NCBI GenBank assembly: GCA_009782605.1
Contig: WRIR01000002.1
Coordinates: 113,561-177,560, forward strand
DNA: 64,000 nucleotides
Direction of reading: 5' to 3'
Source of the DNA: Eggerthellaceae bacterium
Lineage (GTDB): Bacteria; Actinomycetota; Coriobacteriia; Coriobacteriales; Eggerthellaceae
Within the stretch, counting starts at the first letter, position 1, and each line of letters starts with the position of its first letter. The notes beneath the pieces were generated by a model. It was not told the origin of the DNA, made no database searches, and worked only from the letters and a program-made list of their open reading frames with translations. The position numbers and the translations under genes are program-made. Of this stretch, positions 17,235 to 24,477 are shown piece after piece.

Positions 17235-17755
17235 GGGCTTCCCTCACAGCCGGGGCCGCCCTGGTCGAAGATCCCGCCCAGGTCGATGCGCTCCATCTTG
17301 CCGGCGTCGGCCTGGGCGCGGTGGAAGCTGAGTATCTTCTCGAAGGTGTCGAGCAGGTGGTCGGCGTCGGCCCTGCCGATATAGGCGAGCAGGTCCCCGA
17401 AGAACTCCTCGTACATGCGGTCGGCCTCCTGGGCGGCTGCGATGCCGCGTTCGGTCAGGATGAGCGACACCGCACGGGAGTCCCCGCTCATGCGCTCGCG
17501 CACGAGGTAGCCCTTCTCCTCAAGCGCCTTGAGCGTCTGGGAGACGGCGCTCGGCGTATGGTGGAGGCCCTTGGCGATGATGTGCGGCTGCACAGGCCCG
17601 ACCCCCGCCCGGGCGCTCATGTGGATGGCGGTGATGACCGTCGCCTCGGAGGGGGTCACGCCCTCCGGCGCGACCAGCGGCATATAGCGCTCCTGCCGCA
17701 GGCGCCCCATGATGGCGAACACCCGCCGCTTTATGTCCTCGGGCAAATGGGACAC
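17225..17755 (-). CDS. MarR family transcriptional regulator
   Basis: The protein has the MarR winged helix: ATVITAIHMSARAG, VQPHIIAKGLHHTPSAVSQTLKALEEKGYLVRERMSGDSRAVSLILTERG. The GTG at 17755 has GGAAGG upstream and is preferred; another GTG at 17776 would add seven residues. It leads the exporter operon and a matching palindromic operator sits upstream, so it most likely represses itself and the two exporters until a toxic ligand binds. The dimerisation helix at the end (AYIGRADADHLLDTFEKILSFH) is intact. Confidence 0.92.
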   Translation of the reverse strand: MSHLPEDIKRRVFAIMGRLRQERYMPLVAPEGVTPSEATVITAIHMSARAGVGPVQPHIIAKGLHHTPSAVSQTLKALEEKGYLVRERMSGDSRAVSLILTERGIAAAQEADRMYEEFFGDLLAYIGRADADHLLDTFEKILSFHRAQADAGKMERIDLGGIFDQGGPGCEGSPCA

Positions 17756-17819
17756 CGTACCGCCCTTCCTTTCCACCGCCGGCCGCCGGCACCGGCTTCT
17801 CCGCCAACGCCGGGTTCTG

Positions 17820-17840
17820 ATAGTTTAGCCCCTAAACTAT
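17820..17840. promoter_or_regulatory. MarR operator
   Basis: A perfect palindrome with 8-bp arms ATAGTTTA and TAAACTAT around a 5-bp centre (GCCCC). Its size and AT-rich arms are typical of MarR dimers. It lies 65-85 bp upstream of the MarR start codon and overlaps an AT-rich stretch suited to a -10 element. Confidence 0.75.
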
Positions 17841-17898
17841 ATCACGTCCCCCTCGGCTTCACCGAATGTCCACCTTATTTCGAGAACCCACGGGGCCG

Positions 17899-17985
17899 CG
17901 TGTGACAGGGGGCCGTATAACCTGTCACACGCGGACATGTGTGACAGGTTATACGGCCCCCTGTCACACGGCCCCCTGTCACACG
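17899..17985. repeat. Long hairpin repeat
   Basis: Two 33-base arms (17899-17931 and 17938-17970) pair perfectly at 32 positions plus one G-T, around a 6-base loop. Each arm is itself bounded by CGTGTGACAGG-type and CCTGTCACACG-type ends, so the element is a nested palindrome. A further partial copy, GCCCCCTGTCACACG, follows at 17971-17985 directly before the tRNA terminator. It looks like a MITE- or REP-type element rather than a terminator because there is no T-run. Confidence 0.85.
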
Positions 17986-18009
17986 AAAAACGCCGCCCGA
18001 TGGGCGGCG
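17986..18009 (-). terminator. Rho-independent terminator of tRNA-Asp
   Basis: On the minus strand CGCCGCCC-ATC-GGGCGGCG (8-bp stem, 3-base loop, 18009-17991) is followed by TTTTT. It begins 13 bases past the tRNA 3' end. Confidence 0.85.
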
Positions 18010-18021
18010 CACGGATTCAAA

Positions 18022-18098
18022 TGGCGGGATGTACGAGACTTGAACTCGCGACCTCTGACGTGACAGGCCAGCGCTCTAACCAACTGAGCTAACACCCC
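18022..18098 (-). tRNA. tRNA-Asp (GTC)
   Basis: On the minus strand the 77-nt gene starts GGGGTGTTAGCTCAGTTGGT and ends with encoded CCA. The acceptor GGGGTGT pairs with ACATCCC. The anticodon loop CTGTCAC, held by stem CTGGC/GTCAG, gives anticodon GTC. The T-arm GCGAG-TTCAAGT-CTCGT is intact. Confidence 0.95.
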
Positions 18099-18417
18099 GT
18101 GTTAAACAGCGAACGCTATTCTACTGGTAAACCCCCACAAGCGCAATACCCGATTTTTCCCGGACTCGTCGGCCCCATCCCAGACCCGTCCCAGCCTCGT
18201 GAGGATTGCGGGTCGGGCCCGCAATGACGGGAGGCTTTTTGGCAGACAGGATTGCAGGCTTTCCTGCTGATCCTCACGTCGCCCTGCACTTCAAGATGAC
18301 GGGGGGCTTTTTGGCAGACAGGATTGCAAGCCCGTCCCAGCCTCGTGATGCGGATCCAAACCCGACGCAATGGCGACAGGGCGAGCCTTCTTGACGGACG
18401 GAAAGCCTTGTGCAAGG
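18099..18417. repeat. Intergenic repeat patchwork upstream of tRNA-Asp
   Basis: No gene is supported here. The stretch holds one REP-like palindrome (18205-18225, arm ATTGCGGGTC), a 24-bp direct repeat at 18233-18256 and 18305-18328 (starting GGCTTTTTGGCAGACAGG), and an 18-bp direct repeat CCCGTCCCAGCCTCGTGA at 18185 and 18331. The repeats are interleaved, suggesting a local duplication followed by decay. Confidence 0.7.
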
Positions 18418-19755
18418 TCACGAGATGGCCGCGATGAAGGCATTGAGGCCGACGTCGCCGTTGACGCGCACCCGGGGCAGCCGCGCGGCGTCATCGCCGC
18501 GTTGGACGGCGCCGTACTCGGTGGTGAACCCGCAGAGTATCCCCGCCCGCCTCACCGCCTCGTGCGCCGTCTCGGTATGGTCGCCGAAGGGGTAGGCGAA
18601 GGCCTCGCTGCTCCCTAAGACGGACTGGGCCCGCTGCAGGTCCTCCACTATCTCGTCTGCGCTCAGCGCGCTGATGATGCCCCCGTGCCCGACGCTGCCG
18701 CCGCCCTGGTGCATCGCATAGGAGTGGGACTGGAAGGTGATGTACTCGCTCGCATAGTCCCTGACCTTGTCCTGCGCGTCCGCGTCCGAAGCGATGATGA
18801 ACGAGGTCGCCGGGACCTGGTATTTCTCCAGCAGGGGTATGCCGGAAGCAAGGAAGCCGGGCTCGCCGTCGTCGAAGGTCAGCACGATGCTGTTCTTCGG
18901 CAGGTCGATAAGGCCCTCGACATAGGCGGCCAGCTCCTGGTAGCTGGGATAATAGGAGCCGCGGTCGACCAGGTGCTGCAGGTGGCCCTCTAAATCCGTG
19001 TCCAGGATGTAGTTGCTGACGTAGGGGTCGTCGACGGGATAACCCCCAGCAGTGTAGACATAGTGGTACATCAGCACGGGGATGCCGCCCTCCTCGGCCA
19101 CGAACTCGCCCGCGGGGACCACCTCGACCGTGCGCACCTTGTTGCACTGGACGCCCTGGCTGTTCACGGCCCGGTACAAGACCTCGTAGACGCCGGGCAC
19201 AGACGTGTCGACGCTCCCCTGCACCTCCACCGTAGCGCCCAAGTCCCCTTCGGTACGGTCTGTCACCTGGCACCCCGACTCGATATAGGGCTGCCCCTCC
19301 CTGACAAAGGTGTGCTGGCTCCCCTTGAGGTGCATGACGACCGGCGGGCCCGGAAGCACCTGCACCCTGCGCGTGAGCGTCTGGGACCCGTGCGTGTAGG
19401 TCAGCTGGTAGGTGCCGGGACGGGCGGTGTCGACCGTGCCCTCGACGCGCACCTCCCCTTCCGCCTTGTTCGTCCCCTCCTCCACGTACCGCGAGTTGAG
19501 CGCGAGGCTCTGCTCGACGCTCCCCATGAGGCGGAAAGACGAGCCCGGCTCGGCAAAGAGGGCGTTGCCCGGTAAGGCCATGCCCGAGGTGCCTTTGTCG
19601 GTCTCGTGCGAAAGGACGCCGAAGAGCCCGGCGGCAAGCCCGATGACGCAGACGGCAGCGACCGCGACAAAGGCCGCCATCCTCCGGGCACGCCTGCGCT
19701 GGGCCGATACCCAGCGGTACCGCCTCTGTTCCCTCTCGGTTGCGAACTCGTCCAT
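18418..19755 (-). CDS. Membrane-anchored polysaccharide deacetylase with Ig-like domains
   Basis: The 445-residue protein has a short basic cytoplasmic start, one membrane segment (about 27-48, MAAFVAVAAVCVIGLAAGLFG), two Ig-like repeats in which a GTVDTARPGTYQLTY pattern recurs (DUF5011-like, about 75-225), and a C-terminal NodB-type deacetylase (about 235-445). Deacetylase motifs seen are VLMYHYV, LTFDDGEPG (metal Asp pair), ITFQSHSYAMH (metal His pair) and AYPFGDHTE. It should act outside the membrane on peptidoglycan or a wall glycan. It sits divergently from the WecA-like gene. Confidence 0.9.
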   Translation of the reverse strand: MDEFATEREQRRYRWVSAQRRRARRMAAFVAVAAVCVIGLAAGLFGVLSHETDKGTSGMALPGNALFAEPGSSFRLMGSVEQSLALNSRYVEEGTNKAEGEVRVEGTVDTARPGTYQLTYTHGSQTLTRRVQVLPGPPVVMHLKGSQHTFVREGQPYIESGCQVTDRTEGDLGATVEVQGSVDTSVPGVYEVLYRAVNSQGVQCNKVRTVEVVPAGEFVAEEGGIPVLMYHYVYTAGGYPVDDPYVSNYILDTDLEGHLQHLVDRGSYYPSYQELAAYVEGLIDLPKNSIVLTFDDGEPGFLASGIPLLEKYQVPATSFIIASDADAQDKVRDYASEYITFQSHSYAMHQGGGSVGHGGIISALSADEIVEDLQRAQSVLGSSEAFAYPFGDHTETAHEAVRRAGILCGFTTEYGAVQRGDDAARLPRVRVNGDVGLNAFIAAIS

Positions 19756-19907
19756 GGAGGCCCTTTCAGCAAGTCGGGCGATGCCGGGCGCCCCGTTGCG
19801 GCCCGTGTCCCGGGGACAGGCCCTTCGCCCCCGTCTGCCCTCCCTGACCCTTCGGCTGTAGTCTTGGTGGCTTTTTCATATTCCCTGTTGCAATCATTAT
19901 ACCTTGT

Positions 19908-19913
19908 TATAAT
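19908..19913 (+). promoter_or_regulatory. -10 element of the WecA/TagO-like gene
   Basis: A consensus TATAAT lies 33 bp before the start codon. The best -35 at 17-bp spacing is CTGTTG (19885-19890), which is weak; a TTGCAA overlaps it at shorter spacing. Confidence 0.5.
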
Positions 19914-19945
19914 GGAAAGCCGTGTTCCGTTACTAAGGATTTACT

Positions 19946-21082
19946 TTGATTGATATCTTTCAAGCGTCCATAGTGTTCGTGGTTGCCGCCCTTGCCACGT
20001 ATCTCATGGTTCCCGCCTCCAAGCGCATCGCGAAGGTGATCGGCGCCGTCGACTATCCCGACGACCGGCGCGTCAACAGCAAGGTCGTCCCACGGTGCGG
20101 GGGGATAGCGCTCTACGTCGGGCTGCTCGCGGGTTTCGCCGCATTAGGCGCAGGAATCCAGTTCTTCGGGTGGGATATCGCCGACATCAAGGAGCTTGGG
20201 GGCATAAACCTTGCCGTGCTGTTCGCGGGCATCACCCTCATGTTCGCTGTCGGGCTCCTTGACGACGTCACCCAGCTGTCGCCCCTGGTGAAGTTCGGGG
20301 GGCAGATCCTCGCGGCGGTCGTCGTCGTCTTGTCGGGGGTCTCCATCGAGCTGGTCCGCTCCCCCTTCGGCACGGGCTTCATCGAGCTGGCCTGGCTCGA
20401 CTATCCGCTCACCGTCTTGTACCTCGTCGTCTTCGTCAATATCACTAACCTGATAGACGGGCTCGACGGCCTGGCGGCGGGCATCGTGGCCATCGTCGCC
20501 TGCGGGCTGCTCTTCCTCGTCCTCATGCGGGGGGGCACCCTCTTCGCGTTTTGCTGCATCGCGCTGATAGCGGTCTGTGTCGCCTTCCTCCGCTTCAACT
20601 TCACCCCCGCCTCTATCTTCATGGGCGACTCGGGGTCCTTGCTGCTCGGCCTCATGGTGGGCATCGTGTCCATCTCGGGGGTCGTGCGCACCCAAAGCCT
20701 CGTGGTCATGCTCGTCCCGCTGGTCATGGCCGGCATACCTCTGCTCGACACCCTCTCGGCCATCGTGCGCAGGGTGCGGGAGGGGCAGCCGATCCAACAG
20801 GCCGACCTGGGGCACATACACCACCGGCTCATGGGCGCGGGGTGGGGCCAGCGCAAGTCGGTCCTCATACTGTACCTGTGCTCTGCGGTGCTTGCCGTCG
20901 CGGGATGCCTTCTGGGAAGCCTGACGAGCATCCTGTGGGAATGGGTGGTCATCGTCTTGCTTGCGGTGGTTCTCTCCCTCATGATATGGCGCTTCGGCCT
21001 GTTCAGCCCCGTGCTCAAGCACTACTACGACAACAAGGGCGGCCGGGGGCCGCGCAAGCCCCCCTCTAATCCAGAGGCATGA
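19946..21082 (+). CDS. wecA: Undecaprenyl-phosphate sugar-1-phosphate transferase (WecA/TagO family)
   Basis: The 378-residue polytopic protein has the family motifs: DYPDDRRVNSKVVPRCGG (substrate-binding Asp pair), TNLIDGLDGLAAG, FMGDSGSLLLG and HIHHRLMGAGW. It moves GlcNAc-1-phosphate (or a related sugar phosphate) onto undecaprenyl phosphate, the first membrane step of wall teichoic acid or similar polymers. The start is a TTG. Its 3' end overlaps the convergent GT2 gene by 17 bp. It fits the TagF- and LCP-type genes nearby. Confidence 0.93.
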   Translation: MIDIFQASIVFVVAALATYLMVPASKRIAKVIGAVDYPDDRRVNSKVVPRCGGIALYVGLLAGFAALGAGIQFFGWDIADIKELGGINLAVLFAGITLMFAVGLLDDVTQLSPLVKFGGQILAAVVVVLSGVSIELVRSPFGTGFIELAWLDYPLTVLYLVVFVNITNLIDGLDGLAAGIVAIVACGLLFLVLMRGGTLFAFCCIALIAVCVAFLRFNFTPASIFMGDSGSLLLGLMVGIVSISGVVRTQSLVVMLVPLVMAGIPLLDTLSAIVRRVREGQPIQQADLGHIHHRLMGAGWGQRKSVLILYLCSAVLAVAGCLLGSLTSILWEWVVIVLLAVVLSLMIWRFGLFSPVLKHYYDNKGGRGPRKPPSNPEA

Positions 21083-22061
21083 TCTCCGCATAGGGCTGCC
21101 AGTCGGGCTCCTTGAGTATCTTCCTGCTGTCGCGGAAGCCCTCGACAAGCCTTGAGAAGCCTGAGCGGAAGTCCTTGGAGAGGGACAGGCGGATGATTTC
21201 CTTGATGAAGGTCAGGAAGGTGCCGAAACCGAAGAGGAAGCGGTTGTAGTCGCCGTATATCCGCAGGTAATGGGCCATGTGGCCGCGGTTGCGCATGATG
21301 TAGTAGCGGGTGAAGTCCGACGTGGTGTTCAGCCGCCGCATCACCCCTATCCGAAGGCTCTCAAGCGAGCGGGAGCGCTGCAGCACGTATTCGGTGACCA
21401 GCAGCATGCCCGTGTGCTTGGACGCAAGGTAGCCGTACATGGTGTCGTCCCAGTAGATGAAGAAGCGCGCGTCGGGCAGGCCGATCCTCTCGATTATCGA
21501 GCGGTGGAAGAGGCTGCCCTCGAAGCAGGCGGTGTTCATGGCCCGGGAGTCCTCACCGGGGTCGAAGCCGCTCGGCGAGACGGGGTTGGGAATCGCCAGC
21601 TTGTTGATGAAGTGGTACTGCCAGTAGAAGAAGGTGCCGTCGAAGTTCTTGCGCAGGCCCTGGTACACCGTGGTGACCTCGGAGAGGTCCTTGCCCTGGC
21701 TGAGGTCTTCTTCGGTCTGCCGCATCCACCGGGAGAGCTTCTCTATCGCCTTCGGCAGCACCTTGACGTCGTCGTCCATCGCCCAAACCCAGTCGAAGCC
21801 TGCGGAGTAGGCCTCCTTGATCCCGCGGGAGAAGCCCCCCGCGCCGCCGGAGTTCTCCTTCATGGCGATATAGGCGGTCCACGGGAAGGAGCCGACCAGC
21901 GCCTTGGTCTTCGGCGAGTTCTCGTTGTCGACGATGAATACTTTTTTCGGCAGCACCTCAAGCGCAGCGATGCTGTCCAGGAGCTCTTGCAGGAGCTCTT
22001 GGCGCTCAAAGGTCGTGACGACGATCGCCAGGTTCGGTATGTAGGGGGTAGTGCTTTGCAT
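21066..22061 (-). CDS. Family 2 glycosyltransferase (GlfT-like)
   Basis: The 331-residue protein starts MQSTTPYIPNLAIVVTTFER and has GT-A features: IVDNENSP, NSGGAGGFSRGI and the metal-binding AMDDDVK. GGAGGFxRG with DDD is typical of galactofuranosyltransferase-like GT2 enzymes. Upstream in-frame extension to 22316 would run into the divergent galE and lacks coding character, so the ATG at 22061 is chosen although its ribosome site is weak. The divergent neighbour galE (UDP-galactose supply) agrees with a galactose-type donor, which is inference. Confidence 0.85.
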   Translation of the reverse strand: MQSTTPYIPNLAIVVTTFERQELLQELLDSIAALEVLPKKVFIVDNENSPKTKALVGSFPWTAYIAMKENSGGAGGFSRGIKEAYSAGFDWVWAMDDDVKVLPKAIEKLSRWMRQTEEDLSQGKDLSEVTTVYQGLRKNFDGTFFYWQYHFINKLAIPNPVSPSGFDPGEDSRAMNTACFEGSLFHRSIIERIGLPDARFFIYWDDTMYGYLASKHTGMLLVTEYVLQRSRSLESLRIGVMRRLNTTSDFTRYYIMRNRGHMAHYLRIYGDYNRFLFGFGTFLTFIKEIIRLSLSKDFRSGFSRLVEGFRDSRKILKEPDWQPYAEIMPLD

Positions 22062-22162
22062 GGTTTCTTTCTGGTAGCTTTTGGACACGAAAGGAGTATA
22101 GCATATAAGATGCAGTATGATTCTTTCAAGTAAGTCATACCACGAACACGAAAGGAGCGCCC

Positions 22163-23365
22163 ATGTCCGGGAAAGGCCTTGCGGGACCGGTGCCCGGCGC
22201 GCCCGGTGCCTGCGTCTTGGTAACGGGGGGTGCCGGCTATATCGGAAGCCACACCTGTGTCGAGCTGATCCAGGGAGGCTGGCGGGTCCTTGTCGTCGAC
22301 GATTTAAGCAACTCAAGCGCCGAGGCCCTTGAGCGTGTCCGGCAGATCACCGGCTGTGGGGCGGATGACCTGGTCTTCTACGAGGGATCCATCCTCGACG
22401 AGGCGCTGCTTGACCGGGTGTTCGCGCAGCACGCGATCGACGCCATCATCCATTTCGCCGGCTTCAAGGCCGTCGGGGAGAGCACCGAGAAGCCCTTGGC
22501 CTACTACGAGAACAACATCGCGGGCACGCTCGCACTGTGCAAGGTGGCGGGGGCGCACGGCGTGAAGAGCCTAGCCTTCTCAAGCAGCGCCACCGTGTAC
22601 GGGGATCCCAAGGCCGTGCCCATCTCCGAGAGCTGCCCGAAGGGCATCCCGACCAACCCCTACGGCCACACAAAAAGCATGATTGAGCAGATACTCTTCG
22701 ACCTGTATGCGAGCGACCCCGGCTGGTGCGTGGCGCTGCTGCGCTACTTCAACCCCATCGGCGCCCATGAAAGCGGGCTTATCGGCGAGGACCCGAAGGG
22801 CATCCCCAACAACCTCGTCCCTTATGTCGCGCAGGTCGCCGTCGGGAAGCGCGAGCGCGTCGGCGTGTTCGGCGACGACTACCCCACCCCCGACGGGACG
22901 GGGGTCCGGGACTACATCCACGTCGTCGACCTGGCCCGCGGCCACGTCAAGGCGCTTGAGTGGATGGCGCGGCAGGCAACAGGCGGCAGGTTGGGGGATG
23001 GCGGCGGGCGGGACGGCGGCAGCGGGCGGGATGGCGGCGTGGACGTGCAAGACGGCACCGGGCCGCAAGGCGACATGGCCGCAAAGCAGCAGGGCGGCGT
23101 GGGCGTGTTCAACCTCGGAACCGGAAAGGGCTCAAGCGTCCTTGAGGTCATCAGGGCCTACGGGCAGGCCTGCGGGAAACCCCTTCCCTATGAGGTCCTC
23201 CCCCGGCGCGCCGGGGACATCGCCGTCAGCTATGCGTCATGCGAGAAGGCCCGCGACGAGCTCGGCTGGACGGCCGCCTTCGACCTGCTGCGCATGTGCG
23301 AGGACAGCTGGCGCTGGCAGTCGAGAAACCCGGACGGCTACCGCTCGGAGGCTGCCGTCCGCTAG
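22163..23365 (+). CDS. galE: UDP-glucose 4-epimerase with low-complexity insertion
   Basis: The enzyme has the NAD-binding VLVTGGAGYIGSH, the active-site SSSATVYGDP and NPYGHTK (Tyr-x3-Lys), ALLRYFNPIGAHESG and RDYIHVVDLARGHVKAL. After the last motif, where the family usually has a dozen residues before the NLGTG stretch, there are about 45 residues rich in Gly, Asp and Gln (GDGGGRDGGSGRDGGVDVQD). This should be a surface loop. An N-terminal PGAPGA stretch precedes the Rossmann fold. GAAAGGAG precedes the ATG. It interconverts UDP-glucose and UDP-galactose. Confidence 0.95.
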   Translation: MSGKGLAGPVPGAPGACVLVTGGAGYIGSHTCVELIQGGWRVLVVDDLSNSSAEALERVRQITGCGADDLVFYEGSILDEALLDRVFAQHAIDAIIHFAGFKAVGESTEKPLAYYENNIAGTLALCKVAGAHGVKSLAFSSSATVYGDPKAVPISESCPKGIPTNPYGHTKSMIEQILFDLYASDPGWCVALLRYFNPIGAHESGLIGEDPKGIPNNLVPYVAQVAVGKRERVGVFGDDYPTPDGTGVRDYIHVVDLARGHVKALEWMARQATGGRLGDGGGRDGGSGRDGGVDVQDGTGPQGDMAAKQQGGVGVFNLGTGKGSSVLEVIRAYGQACGKPLPYEVLPRRAGDIAVSYASCEKARDELGWTAAFDLLRMCEDSWRWQSRNPDGYRSEAAVR

Positions 23366-23410
23366 AAGGCTGCCGTCCGGGGGCGAGGCGCCCGCCAGGT
23401 CCCCTCTGGC

Positions 23411-24427
23411 CTAGGACCACGGCAAAGGGACGACGGCCTGAGGGTCTCCCCCCTGCTCGACGACGCGGATAATCTCTCGCCAGGTGTCTTCCTCGCGGTA
23501 TGCCAGCCACGAGCCACCGTACTCGTCGAATATCCGCCCATCATAAGGGCCTGTGCCGGAATGGATTATTATCTGGTCGGCATGCTCGGCAAAATCCTCG
23601 ACCAGCGCCCTCAATTCTTCCTCCGGCCAATTGGTTCCCACATGGGCAAGCAGGGTGTCGACACCCTGTGACACCAATCCCAGCTCTTTCGCAACCTTGA
23701 AGATGAAGGCCTCCACAATCTGGCGGTCCTGTGTCTGCCTGATAGCGTCCTGGTCGGCGCCGTAGGGCTTGCGGGTGCGCGCTAAGACAAGCGCCTCTGC
23801 GCCGTTGAGCTGCTGGGTGCCTGCCGACAGGGAAACAGTGCCTCCCCTGACGATATCGCGAAGCGACATGTCTATTGGGACGTGCACGGTAATACCGCCC
23901 ATGGCGTCGACAAAGCGGTCGAACCTGACAAAATCCATCTCAAGGTAGTATGTGATACTCACGCCCGCCAGCTCTCCGGCCGCGTCCATCGCCCCTTGGG
24001 CGCCGTGGTGGTAGTAGGCCTCGTTGATCTTGGTCCCCGGCTGGCCGTTGACTGTGGCGGAAGTGTCACGCGGGATGCTGACGAGGGTCACCCGGTAGGC
24101 CTGGGGGTCGATGTAGGTGAGCATCATCGTGTCGGAGCGCGACGGGCCCGTGGAATGTGCCGAGGTGTTGGCCTCGACGGTGCCATCGCGCGAGTCGTTG
24201 CCGATTATCAGCACGTAGAAGGGGTCCACTACCTCCGGTATCTCGGGCATCATCGTGTCTATGCTCGGCAACTGCCGCGCTTTTGCGGATTCCGACACAG
24301 CTGCAAGCGTTCCGACCGTGGCGGCCTGGGCCTGCATGTGCTGGAAGCCGAAGAAGGCCCCGCCGCCCACAAGGCACAAGGCCCCCGCAACGGCAACCGC
24401 CAACAGCTTCGCTTTGATTGGATTCAC
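23411..24427 (-). CDS. LytR-CpsA-Psr (LCP) family wall polymer transferase
   Basis: The 338-residue protein has an N-terminal membrane segment (LLAVAVAGALCLVGGGAFFG) and an LCP domain: YVLIIGNDSRDG, RSDTMMLTYIDP, VTLVSIPRDTSA, KINEAYYHHGAQG, LARTRKPYGADQDAIRQTQDRQ. The Arg and Asp residues that bind polyprenyl pyrophosphate are kept. LCP enzymes link teichoic acid or capsule from the lipid carrier to peptidoglycan outside the membrane. It directly follows a second LCP gene. Confidence 0.93.
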   Translation of the reverse strand: MNPIKAKLLAVAVAGALCLVGGGAFFGFQHMQAQAATVGTLAAVSESAKARQLPSIDTMMPEIPEVVDPFYVLIIGNDSRDGTVEANTSAHSTGPSRSDTMMLTYIDPQAYRVTLVSIPRDTSATVNGQPGTKINEAYYHHGAQGAMDAAGELAGVSITYYLEMDFVRFDRFVDAMGGITVHVPIDMSLRDIVRGGTVSLSAGTQQLNGAEALVLARTRKPYGADQDAIRQTQDRQIVEAFIFKVAKELGLVSQGVDTLLAHVGTNWPEEELRALVEDFAEHADQIIIHSGTGPYDGRIFDEYGGSWLAYREEDTWREIIRVVEQGGDPQAVVPLPWS

Positions 24428-24477
24428 TGCTTTCCCCCCTCGTCCTTGTCAATTGCCGGCCTTTTTTCTGAAGGCCC

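Noticed and set aside
13120..17384. Very long plus-strand frames opposite both ABC exporter genes
   Set aside because: Both are antisense to clear ABC exporters and made of His/Arg/Asp/Glu-rich text typical of reverse frames in high-GC DNA.
18022..18098. tRNA-Asp as an integration site for a mobile island
   Set aside because: No integrase gene and no duplicated tRNA 3' end are found in the window; the nearby repeats are palindromic elements.
22062..22316. N-terminal extension of the GT2 protein to an upstream start
   Set aside because: It would overlap the divergent galE start, is Arg/Pro-rich and unlike any GT2 N-terminus; the ATG at 22061 fits the family.
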